Origin: Streptomyces sp. SID5910
GTDB taxonomy: Bacteria; Actinomycetota; Actinomycetes; Streptomycetales; Streptomycetaceae
Length of the DNA: 32,949 nt
Direction: 5' to 3'
Assembly: GCF_009862125.1 (NCBI RefSeq)
Contig: NZ_WWHX01000280.1
Location: 1 to 32,949, forward strand
The position numbers were made by a program, and so were the translations under genes. Below the pieces are notes generated by a model. The model was not told where the DNA came from. It ran no database searches and was given only the letters and a program-made list of their open reading frames with translations. Below are positions 25,462 through 32,949 of this stretch, in pieces. Numbering within the stretch: position 1 is the stretch's first letter; every line of letters begins with the position of its first letter.

Positions 25462-27984
25462 TCAGGCTTTGACGACCCGGCAGGCGAAGCACTTGAAGGC
25501 CTGCTGGCCGGACAGGTTGTCGTAGAAACGGTCGTCGGGCAGTGTGTTGGCCGCCTCGTAGCGGGGGTCGTCGAAGAGATCACCCTGCTTTTGAGCTGGG
25601 CCGAAGGTGTTGGGGACGAACACGGTGTCCGCTCGGATCCCCTCCCAGAGCAGTGCGGTACCGGTAACCGATCCGCGAGGGCTCTCGACGGTCACCTCGT
25701 CGCCGTCGGCGATGCCGGACCGGCGAGCCGTGTCGGGGTGGATCTGGATGAAGCGGATGCCGTTGAGCTGCTTGCCCGTTGGCGTCCAGTGGGTCACCTC
25801 GGCGAAGTGGACCACGCTGGGCCGGCCCGTCATGCCCATGAGCGGGAAGTCACGGTGCACCGCGTCGCTTCCCGGGACACCCAGGCGTACGGGATGGGTG
25901 ACTGCCTGGGGGTTGATGGGGTTGGTGACGAACTTGCGACTGTAGGACAGGGTGGGGTTCCTGCCTGTGACTTCGGGATGTGTGTAGAAGATCGGAAGGG
26001 CGCTGTGCCCGGTGACCGCAAGCTTCTTCTCCAGGGCCGGTGTCGAGATCTCGACCTTGCCGCTGGGGGTGAGGAAGCGTTTGCCTCGGTTGGCCGGGTC
26101 GAGTGACTCGGCCGCCTGGTACCAGCTGGGGTGGTCCAGGTAGAGGGTGCTCACGCCGGGGTGGTCCTCGGTGGGGCACGGCCAGCGCAGCGGCTCGGTG
26201 CGCAGTCGCATCCTTGCACGGGTCATTCCGCCCACGCCGGGGGTGTGGGTGACGAAGTCGTCCCACAGTTCCCGGTAGTTCATCCACCGCTCTGGGAACG
26301 CCGCACGCCACTCGGCGGCCGGTCGACGGCTGTCGAGTTCGGCCAGCGCGTGCGCGAGCCCGACCCAGATCTCCCAGTCCGGCCGGGACTCGCCCACCCG
26401 CTCGACGGCCTGGTTCTGCCAGCGAATGGCCCGGTCGTCGCGGCGCATGTAGACGCCTTCCATCTCCAGACCACTGCAGACCGGCAGGATGATGTCGGCG
26501 TAGTACGCGGCCTCCTCCATGAACAGGCCGGTGTAGACGTAGAAGTCGAGTTGCTCGAACGCCTTCTTGACCTTGGTCGTGTTGGCCGAGGACACCAGCG
26601 GATTGCCCTGGGTCACCACCGCGCGCAGCCGGTAGGGATTGTCCGTGAGGATGGACTCGGCGAAGTAGTCCGGGCCGACCGGCAGCGCCTCGCGCCGCTC
26701 GGGCAGGTCGGCGTCCAGGGGTGGCAACTGCAGGTCGCCGGGCCAGGTGTTGTGCATGAAGTTGCAGCCGCCGCCGGGCTGCCCGATGTTGCCGGTCACC
26801 GCAGCAAGGAACGTGGCCACCCGGTAGGTGTCGAAGGCGCCGAGCTGGTGGGAGATTCCCGCGTTGCAGAAGATCGCTGCCGGTTTCGCCGTCGCATATT
26901 CCACCGCCATCTTGGTGATGACATCGGCCTTGACGCCGGTTACCTTTGCCGCCCACTCGGGGGTGTACTGGTGCTTCGCGAGGTGCCGGCGCAGCTCGTC
27001 GAACCCTGCTACCCAGCGTTTGACGAACGCCTTGTCGTACAGCCTCTCCTGCACGATGTGGTGAAGCATGGCGAGCAGGAGCGCGAGGTCTGTGTGCGGC
27101 TTCGGCGCCACCCAGCGGTCCGCGGCTGCTCCGGTGGGCGTCAGGCGCGGGTCCACGACCGTCAGGGTCGCGTTGTTCTCCTTGCGGCCGCGCAGGAGGT
27201 AGTCGAAGGTGACCGGGTGCGTCTCGGCCTGGTTGGTGCCCAAGAACAGGTAGTGGCGCGCCGAGCCGAGGTCGTCCTTGCCGGTCGCGCCGTCGGTTCC
27301 GTACCCGTTGGTGAAGTTGCCGAGTCCGAAGGTCATCGCAAGGGCGTTGCCGCCGGCGTCGTTGCAGACCGGGCCGACATCCGTGTTGTTGGGGCTGCCC
27401 AGCATGGCGAACATGCGGGCCACGAGAGATCCGGTGCCTCGGGGCATCCGGCCGGTGGTGCGGTTGGCGATGGTGTGGGCCTGGCCTGCATCCCGCAGCG
27501 CCAGAAACTTCTTGGCGATGGTGTGCAGGGCCTCCCCCCAGCTCACGACCTCGAACTTGGAGTGCGGAGAGCCCTTCGCACCGGAGACGCGGCGAAGTGG
27601 ACGGGTCAGCCGTTCGGAGTTGTAGACGAGCTGCGGCATCAGCTCGGCTTTGACACACACCTGCCCCTGCTGGACCGGGTCGCTGTCCTCGCCTCGCACG
27701 GCCAGTACACGGCCCGCTTTGAGATCGACGTTGAGTCGGCAGTTGGAATTGCAGAACTGACAGGCGGTGGCGACTGTCTTGTCAGGGGTCAGGGCGGCGG
27801 ACTGATCGGTGAAATCCGCGCCGGACCGGTCGCCCGTACCGGAAGGTTCTCCCGGGGAGCCTGCGGCATCGGTCGCGTGTGCGGAGACCACCGGAAGCAG
27901 GACGGGCGTTCCAAGGCCTGCACCGCCGACGACGCTCCCGCGGACGAAACCGCGCCGGGACAGGCCGTGTTGATCGCGCTTCAT
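25462..27984 (-). CDS. Tat-exported molybdopterin (bis-MGD) oxidoreductase with [4Fe-4S] site
   Basis: An 840-residue DMSO-reductase-family enzyme. The N-terminus has a twin-arginine signal 'LSRRGFVRGS' (8-17) and a hydrophobic stretch ending near residue 38. [4Fe-4S] ligands are Cys75, Cys78, Cys82 and Cys110. Cys207 in 'DVGPVCNDAGGNA' is a candidate Mo ligand. The C-terminal 120 residues form the molybdopterin-binding domain ('RFIQIHPDTARRSGIADGDEV', key IHP-x-TA-x-x-GI-x-DGD). No membrane anchor or partner subunit is encoded next to it. It could be an extracellular arsenite oxidase or an oxidase of an arsenic intermediate; nitrate reduction is less likely in this context. The ATG at 27984 starts the signal; the long upstream frame overlaps the next gene and is not real. 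Confidence 0.88.
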   Translation of the reverse strand: MKRDQHGLSRRGFVRGSVVGGAGLGTPVLLPVVSAHATDAAGSPGEPSGTGDRSGADFTDQSAALTPDKTVATACQFCNSNCRLNVDLKAGRVLAVRGEDSDPVQQGQVCVKAELMPQLVYNSERLTRPLRRVSGAKGSPHSKFEVVSWGEALHTIAKKFLALRDAGQAHTIANRTTGRMPRGTGSLVARMFAMLGSPNNTDVGPVCNDAGGNALAMTFGLGNFTNGYGTDGATGKDDLGSARHYLFLGTNQAETHPVTFDYLLRGRKENNATLTVVDPRLTPTGAAADRWVAPKPHTDLALLLAMLHHIVQERLYDKAFVKRWVAGFDELRRHLAKHQYTPEWAAKVTGVKADVITKMAVEYATAKPAAIFCNAGISHQLGAFDTYRVATFLAAVTGNIGQPGGGCNFMHNTWPGDLQLPPLDADLPERREALPVGPDYFAESILTDNPYRLRAVVTQGNPLVSSANTTKVKKAFEQLDFYVYTGLFMEEAAYYADIILPVCSGLEMEGVYMRRDDRAIRWQNQAVERVGESRPDWEIWVGLAHALAELDSRRPAAEWRAAFPERWMNYRELWDDFVTHTPGVGGMTRARMRLRTEPLRWPCPTEDHPGVSTLYLDHPSWYQAAESLDPANRGKRFLTPSGKVEISTPALEKKLAVTGHSALPIFYTHPEVTGRNPTLSYSRKFVTNPINPQAVTHPVRLGVPGSDAVHRDFPLMGMTGRPSVVHFAEVTHWTPTGKQLNGIRFIQIHPDTARRSGIADGDEVTVESPRGSVTGTALLWEGIRADTVFVPNTFGPAQKQGDLFDDPRYEAANTLPDDRFYDNLSGQQAFKCFACRVVKA

Positions 27985-28094
27985 GAAGACGTGGGGATCC
28001 TTCCGCCTGGTGTGGGGTACGAGGCGGGCATGGCGGTGCCCGGGCCGTGCGGGCGTGCCGCACGGCCTTGTCTGATGCGGATGTGCCGTGGTGG

Positions 28095-28817
28095 TCAGGT
28101 CGTGGGCATCGGCAGAGCGTCGGTGTCGGCCTTCGCGCTTACGGCGGCCAGAAACGCCTTGAGGATCTTGTGTTCGCTTCCCGGAGCGGAGGAGAGCTCG
28201 GGCTGGAAGAGGCTGCCGAGGAAGAAGGGGTGGCCGGTGATCTCCAGGGCGCGCGGTGCGCCGTCGCTGTCCCAGGCACTCAGCCTCAGTGAGCCCTGGT
28301 TGGCCGCGTTCATGAAGGTGTCGGTCAGGCCGTAGTCGCAGTGGAAGATCTCCTCGACCTCGGTCGTGCCGTAGATACCGGCCAGCCGGGAGTTCTCCAT
28401 CACGGTCAAGGGAGCCTTCTCTCCGCGGAAGGAGCACTTCAGCGGCGTGACAAGAGGCATCAGCTTCTCGGGGTCCTCGTCGACGCCGGCCGCCTCGGGG
28501 AGGCGGAGCACGTTCTGGGCGTGTTCGATCAGGGCGCTGAAGAAGCCACCGCAGGTGCCAAGGAAGGGCAGCCCGTTCTCACGGGCGTGGCGCACGGCGA
28601 CGTGCACACCCTTCTGGTTGAAGTACGGGGCTCCCGGCACGACCCATATGCCGTCGAAGCCGTCGAGAACGGAGGCGTCGTGTATGTCGGTGGTCGGTAT
28701 CCACTCGGTGGTCAGGTCCCACTGCTCACGCATCGCATCGATCTTGGGGTGGGACGGCTCGTCGTGATTGCCGCGGTCTCCCACCAGGGCAAGGCGTGGC
28801 TGTGCAGAGACTGACAT
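28095..28817 (-). CDS. CTP-synthase C-terminal-like class I amidotransferase-fold protein
   Basis: A 240-residue single-domain protein matching only the glutaminase half of CTP synthase. 'FDGIWVVPGAPY' (54-65), 'GLPFLGTCGGFFSALIEHAQN' (82-102; nucleophile position Cys89) and 'ITGHPFFLGSLFQPELSS' (193-210) are visible. In glutaminases the last motif reads F-H-P-E; here His is Gln205 while Glu207 stays, so a normal Cys-His-Glu triad is missing. The same Gln occurs, as I recall, in the family named CTP synthase C-terminal region-related (seleno)protein. It lacks the ATP-dependent synthetase domain. The ATG at 28817 has AAGGGG upstream. It is first in the operon with the Mo enzyme, AroA and mutase homologues. 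It may work on a nucleotide-activated or carboxylated arsenic intermediate; inference. Confidence 0.88.
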   Translation of the reverse strand: MSVSAQPRLALVGDRGNHDEPSHPKIDAMREQWDLTTEWIPTTDIHDASVLDGFDGIWVVPGAPYFNQKGVHVAVRHARENGLPFLGTCGGFFSALIEHAQNVLRLPEAAGVDEDPEKLMPLVTPLKCSFRGEKAPLTVMENSRLAGIYGTTEVEEIFHCDYGLTDTFMNAANQGSLRLSAWDSDGAPRALEITGHPFFLGSLFQPELSSAPGSEHKILKAFLAAVSAKADTDALPMPTT

Positions 28818-29561
28818 CGTTTTCCCCTTCAACGGTTCAGGAGGGCGAATCCGTCTCGCCAGTGACGGTTCCAGCCCAAGGGGCGCGGCAGAGCGCGTGC
28901 CGTGCGTTCTGCTGCGCGGGTGTGGTCGTGCCTGAGGTGATGTCAGGACCGTGCCGCCACGCACGGGTCCCGTGAGGAAGGAAAGTGGGGAACTACCGCC
29001 GTGTGGGCGGCTGGGCTGCGAGTTGCTGCCTACCGGATGTACGCATGTCTGCCAGCCCCCTGGTGTGCCCCGTGTGGGAGCCCTCTGCAGGCCCCCCGTG
29101 CTGCTTCTCGCTCAATTTATCGATGGCGGTCAAAGTATTCGAGGGTTTCCGGGTCGGCCTGGAAACGATCACGCCATCTCTGTCATTTGACGGGACTGCC
29201 GCTGCGTCGGCTGTCAGGGGCGGTGAGGAGGTGCTCTGACCAGCCGTCACGGTGGCACTCCGGTGCCAGCGGACCGGAGGGGCGGCAGGAGTCCCGCTCG
29301 GCGGTGATCCGTCACCGTGAGTGCTTCCGTGCACGCCAGTGCGGTGAACGGAACCTGCCCTGCCGGATCGTGGGGGGCCGCGCGAGTTGGCCGGATCCGG
29401 CGCACAAACCAGGCCGTTATTAACAGTGATTGCTGTTGATAGGGATGGATGCTGTTTAGTTTGGGCTTGGCTGATGGCCGGCCTGCTCGTCATTCCCCCG
29501 TGCGACGGCCGGCCACAGCCGCTCCCCGGGACTCCAACCTGTTGCGTTTGAGGAGAAGCAA
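28818..29561. promoter_or_regulatory. 744-base divergent intergenic region of the organoarsenical locus
   Basis: It separates the minus-strand biosynthetic operon from the plus-strand exporter gene and should contain both promoters. I see no gene. Two 6-base hairpins with identical TCCG loops lie at 29253-29268 and 29302-29317. An AACAG-N6-CTGTT repeat in a locally A/T-rich stretch at 29422-29437 is an operator candidate about 125 bases before the exporter start. Confidence 0.5.
29422..29437. promoter_or_regulatory. Candidate operator upstream of the DHA2 exporter
   Basis: A perfect 5-base inverted repeat AACAG/CTGTT with a 6-base spacer, set in the most A/T-rich part of the intergenic region. 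The spacing matches the ATAGA-N6-TCTAT repeat at 17482-17497. The arsR downstream of the exporter is the likely ligand; inference. Confidence 0.4.
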
Positions 29562-31127
29562 GTGAACAGCTCCGCCGGCCATCCGCGCCGATGGCAGATC
29601 CTGAACATCCTGTGCCTGAGTCTCGTGTTGATCGGCCTGGACACCCTGATCCTGAACCTGGCGCTGCCCAGCATCCAGAAGGACCTGGATGCCACGAGCA
29701 GCCAACTGCAGTGGATGGTGGACTCCTACGCCCTGGCGTTCGGCGGACTGCTGCTCATGGCCGGCGGCCTGTCGGACCGGTTCGGCCGCAAGCGGCTTCT
29801 CTCCGTCGGTCTCGGCGCTTTCGCCCTGACCAGCCTGGGCGCCGCGTTCGCCTCCAACGCCGAGATGCTGATCACTTTCCGGGCCCTCATGGGCATCTCG
29901 GCGGCGCTGATGATGCCCGCCACCCTTGCCATCATCAAGGATGTCTTCCCGCGCGAGGAGCAGGGCAAGGCGATCGGCATCTGGTCGGGCGCCGCTGCGG
30001 TCGGCGTGCCGCTGGGCCCGCTCGTCAGTGGTCTGCTGCTCGAACACTTCTGGTGGGGATCGATGTTCCTCATCAACGTTCCCCTGGCGGCCATCGCCCT
30101 GATCGGCGGGGCCAAGCTCATCCCCGAGTCCAAGGCCGAAGGCCACCCCGGACTGGACCTCGTCGGCGCCCTTCTCTCGGTGGCGGGGCTGGTCGCAATC
30201 GTCTACGGCCTGGTCGAAGCCCCGCACAACGGCTGGGGCGACATCATCACCCTCGGCTCCCTGTTCGCAGGCGTGGTGCTGATGGTCGCCTTCGTTCTGT
30301 GGGAGCGGAAGACGGCCCATCCGATGCTCGACGTCGGTCTGTTCTTGAACGCTCGCTATGGCGGGGGCGCCCTGGCCATCGCCTGCACCTCCTTCGGCCT
30401 CTACAGCGGCCTTTACCTGCTCACCCAGTACCTGCAGTCGGTGCTCGAACTCGACCCGCTGGGCGCGGGCCTGCGCATGCTCGCCATCGGCACGATGATG
30501 GTCGGCGCGCCGCTGTCCGCGAAGCTGGTGGAGCGCACGGGGCTGAAGACGACGGTGGTGGTCGGCCTGCTGCTGTGTGCTGCGGGACTCGGAGTCCTGG
30601 CCGGGCTCAGCGTCGACGACGAGACGCAGGCACTGATCGGCCTGGCCGTGTTCGGCCTGGGTATGGGTATCGCGCTGCCCGCCGCCGTGGATGCCATCCT
30701 GGTGGTCTCCGCCGCCCGTCAGGCGGGCGCCGGGTCGGCCGTCGCCGATGTCGGCATGCAGGTGGGCGGCGCGCTGGGCATCGCGATCAGCGGCAGTGTG
30801 ATCGCCACGCTGTACCGTGACGACCTGCCGCAGGCGGCTCAGCTGCCTGGTGAGGCCGGCGAAGCGGTACACGAATCCCTGGCGGGCGCTTCCGCGGTGG
30901 CCCAGCAGCTCGGTGGCGAGACGGGCCGGCGCGTGCTGGACGCGGCGCAGCAGTCCTTCGTGGGTGGGTTCACCGGCACGCTGCTGATCGCCGTGGGTGT
31001 CGCGGCGGTCGGTGCCCTGGCCGCCGCGTTCATTCTGCCCCGAGCTCGTGTTGCCGACGAGGACGGCACAGCCCAGTCCGAAGCCGCCGCCCGAAGCGAC
31101 AGCGCCGACGCCGCCGCTACGTCCTGA
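29562..31127 (+). CDS. DHA2-type (14-segment) MFS exporter
   Basis: A 521-residue EmrB/QacA-type transporter. 'DTLILNLALPSIQKDL' near residue 22-37 and 'LSDRFGRKRLLSVG' near 70-83 are the family motifs; the hydrophobic pattern fits about 14 segments. It starts at a GTG with GAGGAG 6 bases upstream. The Ala/Asp-rich tail of about 30 residues is cytosolic. The arsR at 31196 follows after 68 bases in the same direction, so the pair looks like an exporter with its own repressor. Export of the finished organoarsenical or an intermediate is a reasonable inference; the sequence alone shows only a multidrug-type family. Confidence 0.92.
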   Translation: MNSSAGHPRRWQILNILCLSLVLIGLDTLILNLALPSIQKDLDATSSQLQWMVDSYALAFGGLLLMAGGLSDRFGRKRLLSVGLGAFALTSLGAAFASNAEMLITFRALMGISAALMMPATLAIIKDVFPREEQGKAIGIWSGAAAVGVPLGPLVSGLLLEHFWWGSMFLINVPLAAIALIGGAKLIPESKAEGHPGLDLVGALLSVAGLVAIVYGLVEAPHNGWGDIITLGSLFAGVVLMVAFVLWERKTAHPMLDVGLFLNARYGGGALAIACTSFGLYSGLYLLTQYLQSVLELDPLGAGLRMLAIGTMMVGAPLSAKLVERTGLKTTVVVGLLLCAAGLGVLAGLSVDDETQALIGLAVFGLGMGIALPAAVDAILVVSAARQAGAGSAVADVGMQVGGALGIAISGSVIATLYRDDLPQAAQLPGEAGEAVHESLAGASAVAQQLGGETGRRVLDAAQQSFVGGFTGTLLIAVGVAAVGALAAAFILPRARVADEDGTAQSEAAARSDSADAAATS

Positions 31128-31195
31128 AGACCGGGGAGCGGACAGTGCGTAGGATCGACTCCACAGCCCGACCTGCGGGTGAGAGGGAGGTGGCG

Positions 31196-31597
31196 ATGGC
31201 CCGGCCGTCGAAGCTCAGAGTAGCGGTCAGTGATCCTGACCAGTGGCTCAGCGAACGCGAGCGGGCACAGATGCTGGCACCCAAACTGCGGGCTTTGGCG
31301 GACGAGACGCGACTGACGCTGATCCTGCTCATCGCGCAACGTCCCCGCACCGTCAAGGAACTGCAGGAGGCCACCGGCTTGAGCCAGACGCTGGTCAGCC
31401 ATCACCTGGCCCCGCTGCGTGAACAGAACCTCGTAGAGGCGATTCCCAAGGGCCGCAGCAATCAGTACGTGATGTGCTGTCAGACGTTGGCCGAGCCGTT
31501 GCGCATGTTCGCCAGCCTTGCCGCCATGGATCCTGAGACGGTTGCGGCTTGTCTCCAGACGGGGGCCGGACAGCCGGCCGGTGTGCAGGGCGCCTGA
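31196..31597 (+). CDS. arsR: ArsR-family repressor linked to the exporter
   Basis: A 133-residue winged-helix protein with 'RTVKELQEATGLSQTLVSHHLAPL' (about residues 57-80; key VSHHL). The CxC sensor is absent at the usual helix ('RPRTVKEL'). A vicinal CC pair lies in 'YVMCCQTL' near 101-108 and another Cys in 'AACLQ' near the end. The sensor therefore appears to be in the dimerisation region, so it may bind a different arsenical from the others. The ATG at 31196 has GGGAGG 6 bases upstream; a GTG at 31145 is possible but less supported. Confidence 0.88.
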   Translation: MARPSKLRVAVSDPDQWLSERERAQMLAPKLRALADETRLTLILLIAQRPRTVKELQEATGLSQTLVSHHLAPLREQNLVEAIPKGRSNQYVMCCQTLAEPLRMFASLAAMDPETVAACLQTGAGQPAGVQGA

Positions 31598-31608
31598 GCC
31601 CGCCACTT

Positions 31609-31658
31609 GCCACAGGGGCCGTGTTCCACGCAGACGCGTGGAACACGGCCCCTGTGGC
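31609..31658. terminator. Bidirectional terminator, 23-base perfect stem
   Basis: Arms 31609-31631 and 31636-31658 are perfectly complementary over 23 bases with a 4-base loop. It lies exactly between the convergent arsR and decarboxylase genes. Neither side has a T-run. Confidence 0.85.
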
Positions 31659-31670
31659 GTGTCGCTGCTG

Positions 31671-32774
31671 CTACTGCCGCAGATCGTTCTGGAAGCGGTC
31701 CCGGATGTCGAGCGTGCTGAGGGCATTGGTCGCGCGGGGCGGGATCGCGCCCGTGCGAGGCAGCGTCTTGATACAGATCAGGTGCGGGCCGGGAGCGGCC
31801 TGGGCCCGCAGCATCGCGGCCTGCACGTCCTCCTCCCGGTCGCAGACGACCGCGTCGGCGTATCCGGCGGCCTTCGCCATCTCGGGGAACGAGGTCGTCG
31901 CCGAGGTTGTCGCCTGTCCGCCCGTCGACTCGTGCACCCGGTTGTCGAGCACGACGTGGATCAGGTTGGCAGGTGCCTCGTTGCCGATCATCGACAGGGC
32001 GCCCAGGTGCATCAGGAGGGCTCCGTCCCCGTCCAGGACCACCACGGTGCGCTCCGGTTGGGTCAGCGCCACGCCCAGGCCGATGGAGGAGGCGTGGCCC
32101 ATGGAGCCCTGCATGTAGAAGGTGCTGGGTGTGTCGGCCACGGCGAAGGTGTCACGGCCGGTGAATCCGGTGGTGGCGACGACGGCCGCCTGCGGAGCGG
32201 CAGAGGTGACGAGGCGGATGGCTTCCGCGGCGGGCAGTCCTTCGGTGTGAGGGCAGTTGGCGGCCGCGGCCTTGCCGATGGCGCCGCGCTCAACCAGCAC
32301 GAACGGCGCCCGCTGCTCGGCGAGGTCCTTTTCCGCCTTCTCCAGGACCGCGGCGAACTCCTCGACCCCGTCCTGCGCGTACAAGGTGTGGTGCGGGGTA
32401 TCGACGCTGTCGAGAAGCCCGGGAGTCGCCGGCCCCATCACGGCGTGCTGGGGCTCGTCCGTTGCGGGGTCGGGCCAGCCCCGCAAGCTGGCGAAGGTCA
32501 GGATCGGCAGCTGGTAGGTCATCACCAGCGAAGTGAGCGGATTGATGAGGTTGCCCAGACCGGAGTTCTGCAGCATTACGTAGGCGCGCTGTCCGCCCAG
32601 GGCGGCGCCGGCGGCCACGGCGAGCGCGTTGCCCTCGTTCGGGGCGGGTACGTAGCGACCGGGCTCGGTGCTCAGGTGCGCGATCGGTCCACCGAAGTGG
32701 GAGCAGGGAACGCCGCTGGCGAGGGTGAAGCCGCGGTCGGCCAGGAGGTCGCAGAATTCTTGTGCAGTGATCAT
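31671..32774 (-). CDS. Phosphonopyruvate-decarboxylase homologue, candidate arsonopyruvate decarboxylase
   Basis: A 367-residue ThDP enzyme. The N-terminal Pyr domain has the catalytic Glu region 'APNEGNALAVAAGAALGG' (about 43-60). The C-terminal PP domain has the ThDP/Mg motif 'GDGALLMHLGAL...VVLDN' (GDG near 245, closing Asn about 30 residues on). This matches the phosphonopyruvate decarboxylase family, which in phosphonate pathways pulls the PEP-mutase equilibrium forward by forming phosphonoacetaldehyde. No PEP mutase of the isocitrate-lyase type is present here, so in this locus arsonopyruvate is the likely substrate. The ATG overlaps the upstream gene's stop (ATGA), and a strong hairpin follows its stop. 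Confidence 0.93.
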   Translation of the reverse strand: MITAQEFCDLLADRGFTLASGVPCSHFGGPIAHLSTEPGRYVPAPNEGNALAVAAGAALGGQRAYVMLQNSGLGNLINPLTSLVMTYQLPILTFASLRGWPDPATDEPQHAVMGPATPGLLDSVDTPHHTLYAQDGVEEFAAVLEKAEKDLAEQRAPFVLVERGAIGKAAAANCPHTEGLPAAEAIRLVTSAAPQAAVVATTGFTGRDTFAVADTPSTFYMQGSMGHASSIGLGVALTQPERTVVVLDGDGALLMHLGALSMIGNEAPANLIHVVLDNRVHESTGGQATTSATTSFPEMAKAAGYADAVVCDREEDVQAAMLRAQAAPGPHLICIKTLPRTGAIPPRATNALSTLDIRDRFQNDLRQ

Positions 32775-32949
32775 GGACGGGGCAGCTCCGTTTCGGGGGT
32801 GGTGGACGGCGTGATGGGCGTCTGCTGGCCCGCTGCGGACGCGCTGCGGGCGCGGCGTCGCATCTTGATGCCCTCGATGATGATGGGAATGCCGGAGATG
32901 AGCACGATGCCGATGACGATGCCTTCGATGTTGTCGCGGACGAAGGAGA
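32771..32949 (-). CDS. DedA/VTT-type membrane protein, C-terminal end (rest outside window)
   Basis: The last ~58 residues of a protein whose 5' part lies beyond the right edge. It reads 'FVRDNIEGIVIGIVLISGIP' then an Ile-rich stretch, 'EGIKMRRRAR' and a Pro/Thr-rich tail. A final membrane segment followed by Arg residues is typical of the DedA/SNARE-associated family end. Its stop overlaps the decarboxylase ATG by 4 bases, so the two are translationally coupled and it belongs to the locus. DedA-type proteins affect membrane transport and lipid flipping; the role here is unknown. Confidence 0.65.
   Translation of the reverse strand, partial: SFVRDNIEGIVIGIVLISGIPIIIEGIKMRRRARSASAAGQQTPITPSTTPETELPRP

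Noticed and set aside
25462-28437. Longer version of the Mo oxidoreductase frame reaching 28437
   Set aside because: The extension overlaps the amidotransferase-like gene and precedes a clear Tat signal start at 27984.
29001-29423. Possible 140-residue gene in the divergent intergenic region
   Set aside because: Composition rich in Arg/Ser/Trp with no motif, no ribosome site and poor codon bias.
29490-30872. Long minus-strand open frame opposite the DHA2 exporter
   Set aside because: It is a mirror frame of a clear transporter gene, with Gln/Gly/Asp/His-rich composition typical of antisense frames in high-GC DNA.

Overview
This is high-GC actinobacterial DNA, almost certainly Streptomyces. 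The evidence is the strong G/C bias at third codon positions, GTG starts, GGAGG-type ribosome sites, an F420-type LLM oxidoreductase and the style of the ACR3, CadI and ArsR proteins.

Layout. (1) 1-5877, plus strand: a hydantoin/pyrimidine (or related ureide) catabolic operon made of a PucR-type regulator (5' end outside the window), a beta-ureidopropionase-like amidohydrolase, a dihydropyrimidinase/hydantoinase, an LLM-class flavin/F420 oxidoreductase and an NCS1 permease. (2) 5894-8383, minus strand: a secreted or lipoprotein-like hypothetical, then a 3' fragment of a lipoate-protein ligase gene next to a complete, diverged copy. This looks like a rearrangement scar and is the likely left edge of an accessory island. 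(3) 8935-18390: a dense arsenic-resistance region. It holds a minus-strand arsC-trxB-trxA operon, a divergent arsR-acr3-small Cys protein-arsO operon, a further arsR, a minus-strand FAD oxidoreductase-CadI/ArsI-MFS operon, and two more arsR genes. (4) 18511-32949: an organoarsenical biosynthesis locus. It holds a private phosphate/arsenate-type Pst importer with fused PstC-PstA, a small unknown protein, a phosphoglycerate-mutase homologue, an EPSP-synthase (AroA) homologue, a Tat-exported molybdopterin oxidoreductase, a CTP-synthase-C-terminal-like protein, a DHA2 exporter, an arsR, a phosphonopyruvate-decarboxylase homologue and the tail of a DedA-type membrane protein.

How the parts may work together (inference from gene content and from what I remember of the S. 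coelicolor/S. lividans arseno-organic cluster). Pst would bring in arsenate. The AroA homologue would join arsenate or a derivative to an enolpyruvyl unit from PEP. The mutase homologue would rearrange the As-O-C ester into a C-As bond, as PEP mutase does for phosphonates. The decarboxylase would drive the unfavourable step by removing CO2 from arsonopyruvate, giving an arsonoacetaldehyde-like product. The amidotransferase-like protein and genes beyond the right edge would tailor the product and the DHA2 transporter would export it. The Mo enzyme could oxidise exported arsenite to arsenate outside the cell, feeding Pst. ArsC, the dedicated thioredoxin pair, ACR3, ArsO and CadI form the detoxification side. 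Five ArsR-type regulators and several inverted repeats, including an 11-base motif at two sites and a near copy at a third, suggest control by arsenic. I saw no tRNA, rRNA, CRISPR array, integrase or intact insertion sequence.
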